Source: Streptomyces sp. V4I2
GTDB lineage: Bacteria > Actinomycetota > Actinomycetes > Streptomycetales > Streptomycetaceae
Assembly (NCBI RefSeq): GCF_030817655.1
Contig: NZ_JAUSZM010000003.1
Span: 5,952,001-6,016,000, forward strand
Direction of reading: 5' to 3'
DNA length: 64,000 bases
Below, in pieces: positions 43,882-52,515 of this stretch (position 1 is its first letter; each line of letters begins with the position of its first letter). The position numbers and the translations under genes were made by a program. Under the pieces are notes generated by a model that had not been told where the DNA came from, made no database searches, and was given only the letters and a program-made list of their open reading frames with translations.

Positions 43882-44568
43882 GTCTTGCGCTCCTGATGGT
43901 TGGTCAGCTCGTGGGATGCCCATGAGCGGAGGGGAGCGCAAGGGGAGCGCATTCAGGATCGATGGCCAAGGTCTGTGACCTGGTGTTTTGTGGCCAAAGT
44001 GGCAGCCACGGCGGCCATCGCGCGTCGCTGTTCCCGCGCCAAGGCCACACTCGACTTCCGGCGCTGTGAGCAGGCAGAAGACGGGGATCCAGGGACTGTC
44101 CTTCGTGCTCTCGGCGGGTATGAAAACAGGTGTCACCGCCACGGCGAGCCCGAAACGGCCCTGTACGTGCTCGGCGGCGTCGGCCGTCGGTGGGTCGGCG
44201 ACCGGCTGGGACCAGGCCCGCGAGCGTTCCGGGACACTTCGTCGTCGTTGCGCCAGGTGTGGTGCACTAGAAGGAGAACGGCAGTGACACCGAGCCGGTG
44301 CGGATGTGCGTCGTACACAGCACACAGCACACAGGAGGCCATGTCGTGAACCTCGATGACTGCCCCTACGTACCCGCGCATGGCTCTGACCCCGCCCAGG
44401 GCCGGAGGGCCCATGGGCATCCGCGTATGAACCGCCTCGGAGCCTGTGGGGCACCCACAATCACCTGACGAATCGCGCGACGCAATCTCGGGGTAACCGT
44501 CCGCAGCCCACTTCGGCTCCGGGCCCGGTCACTTGCTCCTTCCCAGGAGCCGCAACCAAGGACAGGCG
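43882..44568. other. Gene-poor left end of module A
   Basis: About 690 bases with no convincing gene. Overlapping frames on both strands lack ribosome binding sites and domain signals. The segment holds the repeat 43931-43950 and, near its right end, the promoter region of the hydroxylase operon. It probably contains eroded remains of the recombination module. Confidence 0.5.
43931..43950 (+). repeat. Element-end repeat, copy 1
   Basis: GGGGAGCGCAAGGGGAGCGC, itself two GGGGAGCGC units separated by AA, occurs identically at 51987-52006 and as a shortened form at 59363-59380. Each copy lies 90-300 bases from an att site, so it may be an integrase arm-binding site or a fragment of an old integrase gene. 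Confidence 0.6.
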
Positions 44569-45453
44569 ATGAAGCCGCCTCCATTCACGTACTGCGATCC
44601 CGAATCCGTCGATGAGGCCGTCGCGCTCAAGAGCGAGTACGGCAACGACTCCCTCGTCCTCGCGGGAGGACAGAGCCTTCTCCCCATGCTCAACATGCGG
44701 CTTGCCAGGCCGGAGGCACTGATCGACATCAACAAGATCGGTGACCTGCAGAAGATCGAGCGCCGGGCCGACATCCTGGAGGTGGGCGCCGGGGTTCGGC
44801 AGTACGAGCTGGAGGACCACCCGCTGGTCGGCGAACTGGTCCCGCTGCTGCCGGAGGCCACCGGCTACATCGGCCACATCGAGAACCGCCACCGCGGCAC
44901 GGTCGGCGGCAGCCTGGCGCACGCCGACTCCGCTGCCGAACTGCCGTGCACGGCGGTGGCGCTCGACGCGACGGTGGTCGTGCACGGGCCGTCGGGCACC
45001 CGCACCATCGCGGCCCAGGACTTCTTCCAGGGCTGGATGACCACGGCCCTGGAGCCAGAGGAGGTCCTCGTCGCCATCCGCTACCCGGTGACGCCGTGGA
45101 CCGCGGGCCACGGCTTCGTGGAGGTGTCCCGGCGCGTGGGCGACCTTGCGCTCGCCGGCGCCGCCGCGGTGGTGAACCTCGACGAGGACGGCCGCTTCAC
45201 CTCCGTCTCCGTCGGCGTCCTGGGTATCTCCGTCGCGACGGTCCGCGCCTCCGCGGTGGAGAGCGCACTGATCGGTGAGGCCCCGACCGAGGAGAACATC
45301 GCCAGGGCCGCCAAGGAGATCGTTCCCTCGGTGACCTCGGGGGACGACCTGCACGCCACGCGCGCCTACCGCCGGCACCTCGCCTCCGTCGTGGTGTCGC
45401 GCGCGATCACCGCGGCCGTGGCACGCGCCCACGAGAGGAGCAACGGGAAGTGA
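44569..45453 (+). CDS. Molybdenum hydroxylase, FAD-binding medium subunit (CoxM/XdhB-like)
   Basis: 294 residues. The FAD site motifs LVLAGGQSLLPMLNMRLARPE and HIENRHRGTVGGSLAHADSAAELP are the two hallmarks of CO dehydrogenase/xanthine dehydrogenase medium subunits. It passes electrons from the iron-sulfur subunit to an acceptor through FAD. AAGGACAGG precedes the ATG. The stop overlaps the next gene by four bases (ATGA-type GTGA). Confidence 0.92.
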   Translation: MKPPPFTYCDPESVDEAVALKSEYGNDSLVLAGGQSLLPMLNMRLARPEALIDINKIGDLQKIERRADILEVGAGVRQYELEDHPLVGELVPLLPEATGYIGHIENRHRGTVGGSLAHADSAAELPCTAVALDATVVVHGPSGTRTIAAQDFFQGWMTTALEPEEVLVAIRYPVTPWTAGHGFVEVSRRVGDLALAGAAAVVNLDEDGRFTSVSVGVLGISVATVRASAVESALIGEAPTEENIARAAKEIVPSVTSGDDLHATRAYRRHLASVVVSRAITAAVARAHERSNGK

Positions 45454-46052
45454 CGACCTCGACCGCCGCCAAGTACGGCACTGCCCGCCGGACCGTGACC
45501 ATGCACGTCAACGGGTGGGGCGTGACCCGCGAGGTGTCGACGCGCACAACGCTCGCCGACTTCCTGCGCGACGAACTCGACCTGGTCAGCGTGCATCTCG
45601 GATGCGAGCACGGCGAGTGCGGATGCTGCAACGTCCTCTTCGACGGCCACTCCGTGCGCTCCTGCCTGATGCTGGCCGTCCAGGGGGACGGGCACGCGGT
45701 CGAGACCGTCGAAAGCCTGTCCGTCGACCCGACGGAGCTGCACCCCATCCAGGAGTCCTTCGCCGAGGAGCAGGGGCTGCAGTGCGGCTTCTGCACGCCC
45801 GCGATGGTGCTGCGTACCAAGGAGATCATCGAGACCGGTCATGAGATGACCGATGCCGAGGTGCGTCACGAGATCTCCGGGATCCTGTGCCGCTGCACCG
45901 GCTACCAGAACATCGTCAACGCGGTCCAGTCCGCCGGCGCCAAACTCCGCGGCGATGGGGGTCCCCCCGCTCGAGCGGATTCGAGAGTGGGGGAGGCCGC
46001 GGCCGACCGCGGCGAGGCGACGGCCGACGGCGCCGCGGGAGGTCGTTCCTGA
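45450..46052 (+). CDS. Molybdenum hydroxylase, [2Fe-2S] small subunit (CoxS-like)
   Basis: 200 residues. The plant-type cluster ligands are Cys52, Cys57, Cys60 and Cys72 (GCEHGECGCCNVLFDG...SC), and the second cluster uses CGFC and CRC (LQCGFCTPAM, ILCRCTGYQNIV). The usual length is about 160; the extra 40 residues at the C-terminus begin exactly where a Streptomyces palindromic repeat (45956-45994) is read in frame as DGGPPARADSRVGE. The tail is therefore probably a late addition. The start GTG overlaps the medium subunit gene. Confidence 0.92.
   Translation: MTTSTAAKYGTARRTVTMHVNGWGVTREVSTRTTLADFLRDELDLVSVHLGCEHGECGCCNVLFDGHSVRSCLMLAVQGDGHAVETVESLSVDPTELHPIQESFAEEQGLQCGFCTPAMVLRTKEIIETGHEMTDAEVRHEISGILCRCTGYQNIVNAVQSAGAKLRGDGGPPARADSRVGEAAADRGEATADGAAGGRS
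45956..45994 (+). repeat. Streptomyces palindromic repeat, read in frame in the small-subunit gene
   Basis: TGGGGGTCCCCCCGCTCGAG, then CGGATTCGAGAG and TGGGGGA: a GC-rich palindromic element of the kind scattered between Streptomyces genes (GGGGGTCCCCCC ... TGGGGGA). Here it lies inside a coding region and extends the protein. A related copy is at 50164-50192. Confidence 0.7.
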
Positions 46053-48490
46053 TGACCACCGAGCACACGGACACTGCCCAGAAGTCCGGCTACAAGTACA
46101 TCGGCAAGGACCGCAAGCGGGTCGAGGACCCTCGGCTGCTGGTCGGCCGCGGCGGGTACATCGCCGACCTCAAACTGCCGGGCATGCTGCACGCCGCGAT
46201 CCTGCGCAGCCCCGTACCGCACGCGTGGATCAGGTCCGTCGACGCCACCGAGGCACTGAAGCTGCCGGGAGTCGTCGCCGTGCTCACCGGCGAGGACTGC
46301 AAGGCGAGGATGAACCCCTGCATGAACTTCGGCCCGGCCACCATCGCGCAGTATCCGCTGGCCGTGGACAAGGTCCGCTACGTCGGCGAGGCCGTGGCGG
46401 CCGTCGTCGCGGAGAGCAGGTACCTCGCCGAGGACGGCGTGGACCTGCTGGAGGTCGACTACGAGGACCTCCCGCCGGTCACCGATCCCATGGCGGCCAT
46501 GGAGCCCGAGTCCGCCGTGCTGCACGAGGAGCACGACAGCAACATCGGCTGCGAGCGGACCTTCGAGTTCGGCGATGTGAACGCCGCGTTCGCCGGGGCC
46601 GACCTCGTCGTCGAGGACACCCTGCACTGGGGCCGCTCCGCCGGAATGCCGATGGAGACCGCGGGCGCGGTGGCCCAGCCCGGCTTCAACGGCGTACTGG
46701 AGATCTACTGCAACTCGCTCAACTTCAGCTACTTCTCCTTCCTGATCGCGGGCGCGCTGAGGGTTCCGTCGAACAAGCTGACCATGAAGCCGGTCCCGGC
46801 GGGCGGCAGCTTCGGCAGCAAGCTCGCCGCGCACAAGGTGCCCACCCTCGCCGGCTTCCTGGCGCTGCGGGTGGGTCGCCCGGTGTCGTACGTCGAGGAC
46901 CGGATCGACCACCTGGTGAACTCGGACCACCACGGGTGCGACCGCTTCTACGAAGCCCGCATGGGCTTTCGCGCCGACGGCACGATCGTCGGTCTCGACA
47001 TTGACGTCGTCGACGACTACGGCGCCTACATGCAGTTCGGCGTCGGCCACCACGGCAACGCCTTCTCCCAGGTCGTCGGCCCTTACAGGTTCCGGGACGT
47101 GAGGTACCGACTGCGGGCCGTGCTCACCGACAAGTGCCAGCAGGGCGCCTACCGCGGCTTCGGCTCCGAGGTGCACAACTGGGTGCTGGAACGGCTGGTC
47201 GACTCCGGGGCGGCCCGGCTCGGGCTCGCTCCGGAGGAGATCCGCCGCCGCAACTTCATCCAGCCCGACCAGTTCCCGTACACGATCCCCGGCGGCAACG
47301 TCTACGACAGCGGTGACTACCCAGCCGTACTGGACAAGGCACTATCGATGATCGACCTGGACAGGTGGCGCGCCGAACAGAAGCGGCTGCGGGCGGAGGA
47401 GGGCCGCTGCATCGGCATCGGCCTGGCCACCACCCAGGAGCGCAGCGTCTTCAGCTCCACCGAGTTCTGGTCCCTGGTGGAAAAGCCCGTCCTGCCCGTC
47501 ACCTCCAGCCCCGAGAGCGCGACGGTGACGATCGACCCCACTGGGCAGTTCCAACTCCTGCTGCACTGCCAGTCGATGTGGGGCAACAGCCCCGAGACGG
47601 TGGGCGCCACCGTCCTCGCCGAGGAGTTCGGGATCCCGCCGGAGAGCGTCAACGTCCGGTATGCCGACTCCGCCCACGCGCTTCCCAGCACGGGCCCGGG
47701 CGGCAGCCGCTACACCGTCATGGTGGCCGGTGCGATCCGGGGCGCCTCGCGCAAGCTGCGGAAGAAACTCATCCACATCGCCGCGCACACCCTCGAAGTG
47801 GCCGCGGAGGACCTCGAACTTGTCGACGCGCGCGTGCAGGTCAAAGACGCCCCGGAGACCGGGCTGACCCTCGCGGAGCTCGCGGGCACCGCCTACTTCT
47901 TCGCGCTCAGCCTGCCCGAGGGCATGACAAGCGGACTGGAGGAGTCCTACACCTACGACCATCCGTACACGACGCTGCCGGCACCGGACGGCTCGGACTT
48001 CGGCGTCTTCTACCCGATCATGGGCCATGCCTGCCACATCGCGGTCCTGGAAGTCGACCCCGACACCGGGATCCCCTCCTTCCTCGACTACGTGGCCGTG
48101 CACGACGCCGGGACGATCGTGAACCCCAAGAGCCTGGGCGGCCACGTCACCGGCGGCGCCACGCAGGGCATCGGGACCACGCTCTACGAGGAGCTGGCCT
48201 ACGACGAGGACGGGCAGTTCTTGTCCTCGACCTTCAGGGACTACCTGATCCCCACCGCGGGCGAGGTCCCGCCGTTCCGCATCGGGCACGTCGAGACGCC
48301 TTCGCCGTTCACCGAGTACGGCATCAAGGGCGGCGGCGAGGGCGGCCGCATGGTGGCCCCGTCGGCCGTGTCGGCGGCCATCGACGACGCCCTGCGGGAG
48401 TACGGGATGCGGGTTCGGCAGCTACCGGTCAAGCCCTCGGACATCGTGGCAGCGGTACAGGCCGGCACCGTCCGGGCGGAGGCGGGCTGA
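46052..48490 (+). CDS. Molybdenum hydroxylase, molybdopterin-binding large subunit (XdhC/CoxL-like), substrate unknown
   Basis: 812 residues. The fold's Mo-cofactor segments include FSYFSFLIAGALRVP, GGSFGSKLAAHKVP and GAYRGFGSEV. The catalytic glutamate is in KGGGEGGRM. The active-site loop is Ala366-Tyr-Arg-Gly-Phe-Gly371; form I CO dehydrogenases have AYRCSFR with the copper-binding cysteine, so CO oxidation is unlikely and the enzyme is a hydroxylase of an unknown aldehyde, purine or aromatic compound. The operon order medium-small-large is that of CO dehydrogenase-like enzymes. The start ATG overlaps the small-subunit stop (TGATG). It is convergent with the SpoIIE-type gene, 27 bases apart. 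Confidence 0.92.
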   Translation: MTTEHTDTAQKSGYKYIGKDRKRVEDPRLLVGRGGYIADLKLPGMLHAAILRSPVPHAWIRSVDATEALKLPGVVAVLTGEDCKARMNPCMNFGPATIAQYPLAVDKVRYVGEAVAAVVAESRYLAEDGVDLLEVDYEDLPPVTDPMAAMEPESAVLHEEHDSNIGCERTFEFGDVNAAFAGADLVVEDTLHWGRSAGMPMETAGAVAQPGFNGVLEIYCNSLNFSYFSFLIAGALRVPSNKLTMKPVPAGGSFGSKLAAHKVPTLAGFLALRVGRPVSYVEDRIDHLVNSDHHGCDRFYEARMGFRADGTIVGLDIDVVDDYGAYMQFGVGHHGNAFSQVVGPYRFRDVRYRLRAVLTDKCQQGAYRGFGSEVHNWVLERLVDSGAARLGLAPEEIRRRNFIQPDQFPYTIPGGNVYDSGDYPAVLDKALSMIDLDRWRAEQKRLRAEEGRCIGIGLATTQERSVFSSTEFWSLVEKPVLPVTSSPESATVTIDPTGQFQLLLHCQSMWGNSPETVGATVLAEEFGIPPESVNVRYADSAHALPSTGPGGSRYTVMVAGAIRGASRKLRKKLIHIAAHTLEVAAEDLELVDARVQVKDAPETGLTLAELAGTAYFFALSLPEGMTSGLEESYTYDHPYTTLPAPDGSDFGVFYPIMGHACHIAVLEVDPDTGIPSFLDYVAVHDAGTIVNPKSLGGHVTGGATQGIGTTLYEELAYDEDGQFLSSTFRDYLIPTAGEVPPFRIGHVETPSPFTEYGIKGGGEGGRMVAPSAVSAAIDDALREYGMRVRQLPVKPSDIVAAVQAGTVRAEAG

Positions 48491-48517
48491 TGTCCGCCAC
48501 CGGAGCCGGTCGACAGA

Positions 48518-51455
48518 TCAATGGGCGAGCGGAAGGTCCTGCTCGGTCCAGATGCATTTGCCCTCGTCGAGATGGCGAGTGCCCCACCGCTGAGAGAGAG
48601 CGGCCACCAGGTGCAGGCCCCGGCCGCCTTCGTCGGTGTATGCGGCGCGCCGGATGCGCGGGCTGGTGAGGCTGCCGTCATAGACCTCACAGATCAGCGA
48701 CCGGCTGCGCAGCAGGCGCACGCGCATGGGGCCGCTGGCATGCCGGATCACGTTGCCGACCAATTCGCTCACCAGGAGCTCGGTGGTCATGGCGAGATCG
48801 TCCAGACCCCAGCCGGCCAGCTGGCTGCGGACGTATTCCCGGGCCTGGCCGGCTGCCCGCGGGTCGTCCGGAAGGCTGCACGAGGCGACGCTGTCGACAG
48901 GTGTGCCTCGGGTGTGGGCCACGAGGAGGACCGCGTCGTCGTTGGTCTGCTCGCGGTCGGGCAGCAAAGCCGAGACGATGACGTCGCAAAGGTCATCGAG
49001 GCGCCTGGTGTCACCGTGTTGGGGGCCGGTCGGGAAGAACGAGGGCCGGGCCACGGCCCTCGCCAGCGTCTGCCTGAGCTGAGCCAGTCCCTGGTCGATG
49101 TCCCGGGTGGCGGATTCGACGAGGCCGTCCGTGCAGAACACGAGAAGGCTCTCGTCCGGCAGGTGCAGCTCGTGCGTCTCGAAGGGAGGTTCGGCGGCGC
49201 CCAGCGGCGGGTCGCTGGCCAGCTCCGGGCAGTGGACCGTCCCATCGGGATAGACGATGACAGGCGGGAGATGACCGGCCAAGGAGAGCGAGCAGATACG
49301 GGTGACGGGGTCGAACACGGCGTAGGAGCAGGTGGCGTACTTGTCGTCGCCGAGGTCGGAGACGAGTTCGTTGAGGTGGCTGAGCAGCTCGTTTGGGTCC
49401 AGTTCGAGGTCGGCAAGGGCGCGGACCGCCGTGCGCAGCTGCCCCATGACGGCGGCTTCGGCGATGCCGTGCCCCATGACGTCGCCGATCACGATGGCGA
49501 CCCGATCGCCGGACAGCGGGATCAGGTCGTACCAGTCACCGCCCACCTCTTCGCCTTTCCCCGCGGGCATGTAGCGAGCGGCGGCGCAAACGGCCGGCAG
49601 GGAGGGCAGTGTCCTGGGGAGCAGACCGCGCTGGAGCTCCTGGGCGCGGGTGTGCTCCACGTCGTACAGCCGGGCCCGATCCAGTGTCTGCGCGATCAGC
49701 CCGCTCAGGGCTATCAGCAGGGTGCGTTCCTCCTCGCTGAAGGAGCGCGGCCGAGAGAAGGAGACAACACAGCAACCGATCGCGTGCCCGGAGGCGATGA
49801 GAGGCAGGAACGCCCATGCGCTCTTGGTCGACGCGGCCACAAAGCCCTCGAACTGGGGATAGAGCCGAACATATTCGGCAGGCGACTCGACGAATCCGGG
49901 AGTGCGGGTGCGGAGCGTTTCGGCGATCGCCATGTGGCTCGTGAGCGAGATCCCGCTGATCTGGCGCAGGAATTCCTCTGTGTATCCGACGGATCCGACC
50001 ACGTGCAGCCGGCCACTCTCAAGCGCGTTGACCACCAGCCCGTCGGCGCCGAAAGGCGGCAGGACACGCTCCGCGACGGCCTTTACCACGTCGCTGGATG
50101 TGACGGCTTCGGCCAGCGCCGCCGTCAGCTCACTCATCCGGGCGGTTCGCCCAGCCGCGACCCTCCCCCAGCCTCCGGCCGGGGGGACCCCCGTCTCGCT
50201 TCGCTCGCCGACCGATCGCTCGGCTCCCTCTGGCCGCTCGTCGGTGACACCGGCGAAGTAGATCGTCAGCCCGCCGCCCTGCAAGGGGACCAGCCGGACA
50301 CGGCGGACGCGCTGATCGGTCGGCCCGTGGAGATCGAAACCGATCGGCTTCCTCTCGGCGGACGCCCGCCGGCACTGGGCTTCGAGACCGGGTGCGCGGC
50401 CTACGGGAATATCCCAGAGAGCGCTGCCCAGCAGCGTCCGGCCGGGGCCGAGGAGACGCTCGGCCTCCTCGTTGACGCAGGTGATCCGCCCAGTCCTCGT
50501 CGACCGCCAGGAATCCTTCGTCCATGTCACGAAGGGCGGCGACGACCGGATCGCCTGCGGCTTGTGCGTGAGCCGGGCCCCACAGCGTGCCGACCATACG
50601 GGCAGAGGTGCCGTGCTCACCCGGCACGATGTGGCCGCGCGCTCGTACCCACCCGAATGTGCCGTCGCTGTGGTGCACTCGGTATTCGGTGTCGTGCGCC
50701 GTCCCGCTTTCGTACGCCTCACGGATGTCGGCCGTGAATGTCGGCAGATCCTCGATGCCCGGAAGGTGCCGGCAGAGGTCCGCGCTCTCGTCGAACGCTT
50801 GCAGCGACTCGCCGGGCATGTCGATGACCGGCTGGGTGAGCGTTACGGAACCGGCCGCGGCGTCGTACTCCCAATGCCTGATCGCAACCGCGCGGGGCAG
50901 CTCCCCACCGGGCCAGTCGATCGCCGGCGGTTTCCCGGGCGCCGAGACGACACCCGACGGCGTAGCGTGACCTTTTTCCAGGCGTCCGGCCGCCCACACC
51001 GCCACGGAGCCGAGAAAGGACCGCTGCGCGGGATCCGGCTCGTCGGGCCCTGCCATGAGCACGGAAAGCGCACCGACTCGCCCGCTGGTACCGAGCAGAG
51101 GCACTGCCGCAGTGCCGGAGGCCCCGATCCCCAGGCTGTCCTCGGCCACCCAGACGAATGTGCCGCTGCGCAAGGCGCGTGCGGGGGGCACGTCCTCGTC
51201 CGCACGGAGATCCGCCCATGCCCCGGCGAGTTCCGGCGCAAGTCCGCTGGCCGCCACCAAGCGCAACCGATCAGAACCGGGGTCGCGCCAGTGCACCAAG
51301 CCGCCGAGGCCACCCAGGCCGGCGGTCACCTGCTGAAGGGCCACGTTCAGTGCCTCGGCCATCGACAGATCGTGGTCGCTGGCCGCCAGCAACCGTAGCC
51401 GCATCGCCTCCGGCTGCTCGATGCGGCTCATGGGCCTCGCGTTCCCAGCCGTCAC
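48518..51455 (-). pseudogene. GAF-PAS-PAS-GAF-SpoIIE phosphatase-HATPase regulator, split by a single-base frameshift
   Basis: From the GTG at 51455 (CAGGAG upstream) the first frame gives GAF and PAS domains (EALNVALQQVTAGLGGLGG, RHWEYDAAAGSVTLTQPVIDMPG) up to DMDEGFLAVDEDW at 50495. A CCC at 50489-50491 where CC would keep frame shifts reading; the other frame continues RITCVNEEAERLLG (second PAS), a GAF domain (VAERVLPPFGADGLVVNAL), the SpoIIE PP2C-like phosphatase (ARYMPAGKGEEVGGDWYDLIPL, GDVMGHGIAEAAVMGQLR) and a C-terminal HATPase (SELVGNVIRHASGP, GRGLHLVAALSQRWG). The intact product would be about 979 residues, an anti-anti-sigma phosphatase/anti-sigma hybrid common in Streptomyces. 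A palindromic repeat is also read in frame at 50164-50192. Confidence 0.8.
50164..50192 (-). repeat. Streptomyces palindromic repeat inside the SpoIIE-type gene
   Basis: On the minus strand it reads GGGGGTCCCCCCGGCC, then GGAGGC and TGGGGGA, the same family as 45956-45994. Together with the adjacent GAGCGAAGCGAGAC it encodes the segment SVGERSETGVPPAGGWGRVA between the second PAS and second GAF domains. In both genes the element has the same orientation relative to the gene. Confidence 0.7.
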
Positions 51456-51650
51456 CGCATCTCCTGAAAGGTCTCGTGTGAAGCCACGCCTTGGAATGCC
51501 CCACCATCGGGCACCGTGGGGCACTGCTGGCGTAGATTGGAGATTCTCTCAATTGACCTACATACACTGTATCGCTGACTCTGTCCCGTAATCGGTGGCA
51601 GCTGTACATCACCTCGGGTCGGGCCGAGGGATGCTTGAGGTCAATCGGGT
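51456..51650 (-). promoter_or_regulatory. Upstream region of the SpoIIE-type gene with inverted repeats
   Basis: TGCCCCAC at 51497-51504 pairs with GTGGGGCA at 51516-51523, and ATACACTGTAT near 51563 is a perfect 11-base palindrome in an AT-richer stretch. Either could be an operator or promoter part. GGAGA just before the GTG is the ribosome binding site. Confidence 0.4.
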
Positions 51651-51920
51651 GTGGCGGACAAGGGTGATCTGGTCCGGGTGGTGGCGCGTCCCCGATGCCG
51701 CCGTGGCCGTACCGCGCCGAGCTGCGACGGCCAGGACCCGACCGACTTCCTCAATGGCATGCTCGTGCCTCCGGCCGACTACTGGCCGCGAGTACGCGAG
51801 GTCCTCGACCGCCACGGCATCCTGCACACCGTCGGCGCCGCCGGATACCTCACCAGCCGCAGCCCGGCAATTGCGTCCCCCGGCCCGGAGCGCAAGTCCA
51901 GCGCGGCCCGCCAGATGTGA
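51651..51920 (+). CDS. Small hypothetical reading frame, possibly a gene fragment
   Basis: 89 residues from a GTG. The middle part (TDFLNGMLVPPADYWPRVREVLDRHGILHTVGAAGYL) has plausible protein composition, with a helix of the type VREVLDRHGIL; both ends look like chance translation. I recognise no family. It lies next to att site 2 inside module A, where broken element genes are expected. Confidence 0.3.
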   Translation: MADKGDLVRVVARPRCRRGRTAPSCDGQDPTDFLNGMLVPPADYWPRVREVLDRHGILHTVGAAGYLTSRSPAIASPGPERKSSAARQM

Positions 51921-51986
51921 TGCCTGAGGACCTCCGGTCCCACGAAGCCGTCGACCGTTTGCGCTCGCATTGCTTCGCCGAGGAAC

Positions 51987-52006
51987 GGGGAGCGCAAGGG
52001 GAGCGC
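51987..52006 (+). repeat. Element-end repeat, copy 2
   Basis: Identical 20 bases to 43931-43950, in the same orientation, 120 bases before att site 2. Confidence 0.6.
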
Positions 52007-52125
52007 GGACGCCTTTGGACGGTGCAACACCGGATGCGGACAGCCGGACCGCGGCATGGGCTCTGATCTGGGAAAACGGGATCTGGTACGACAGCATGGC
52101 ACAGCCCAGCACGACCTCTGGCGGC

Positions 52126-52170
52126 CTCGTAATGCGTAGGTCTCGGGTTCGAATCCCGAAGGCGGCTCCA
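52126..52170 (+). repeat. att site 2
   Basis: Exact 45-base copy of the tRNA-Thr 3' end. There is no tRNA 5' half in front of it, so it is not a gene. It marks the junction of modules A and B. Confidence 0.85.
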
Positions 52171-52175
52171 TGATG

Positions 52176-52207
52176 AACCCCAGGTCGGGCCTTTGACCTG
52201 GGGTTTC
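52176..52207 (+). terminator. Terminator following att site 2
   Basis: AACCCCAGGTC pairs with GACCTGGGGTT, followed by TTCTTGTTTC. It is the former terminator of a tRNA-Thr 3' end, now detached from a tRNA. Confidence 0.65.
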
Positions 52208-52260
52208 TTGTTTCGGGTGACCTTGGAATATCGGCAAATCGGGCACCTGCGGTCTGTGCA

Positions 52261-52276
52261 TCGTAATGCGTAGGTC
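52261..52276 (+). repeat. Partial att core
   Basis: TCGTAATGCGTAGGTC matches 16 bases of the att site, then GGAGGT continues differently, as from a slightly different tRNA-Thr. A second copy is at 59784-59799. It may be the trace of an older insertion. Confidence 0.55.
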
Positions 52277-52515
52277 GGAGGTGTGGTTTCCGTGACCGTA
52301 TGGATGACCTCAGCCTCTGAGCTGGGCTTTTGCTCATCCAGGAAGGGCGAGTCAGGTATACGCAATGGGTTTCGGTGGACAACCGGTGGACAGGCGTGCG
52401 TGACACTCCATCAGGGGCCTGTCGTTACCCCTGGGTCGGCGGGTGAAATGCGGCCATCTTCGATGGGAAGATCGGCAGCGGCGGGACTGTCCGGTCCCGA
52501 CAGTCGCCGAAGCGG

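Larger units (their letters stand above)
43799..52170. mobile_element. Module A: relic of an integrated element (8.4 kb)
   Basis: It is bounded by identical 45-bp att sites at 43799-43843 and 52126-52170. The cargo is a molybdenum hydroxylase operon and a SpoIIE-type regulator gene. Neither an intact integrase nor transfer genes are found, so the module can no longer move by itself. The short element repeat GGGGAGCGC occurs just inside both ends. Confidence 0.6.
52126..52505 (+). repeat. Long direct repeat, left copy (right copy 59650-60027)
   Basis: Identical or near-identical blocks in the same order in both copies: the 45-base att site, the AACCCCAGGTC terminator, the partial core TCGTAATGCGTAGGTC, GGTGGACAACCGGTGGACAG and GACTGTCCGGTCCCGACAG. 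The sequence between the blocks has diverged. The last block is itself an inverted repeat (GACTGTC-N7-GACAGTC at 52485-52505). This is the conserved attachment-side end of one element family. Confidence 0.75.

Noticed and set aside
43603..44460. Long minus-strand frame containing FGIRTRDLRIT across the tRNA-Thr gene
   Set aside because: This peptide is the well-known antisense translation of tRNA sequence. The frame has no ribosome binding site and no domain outside it.
46052..48490. Aerobic CO dehydrogenase (coxL form I)
   Set aside because: The active-site loop reads AYRGFG; the cysteine of AYRCSFR that binds copper is missing.
51779..52365. Minus-strand frames with SGFEPETYALRG or SNPRPTHYEA over att site 2
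   Set aside because: They are translation artefacts of the tRNA-like att sequence; the same peptides appear at att site 3 and in many genomes as spurious proteins.
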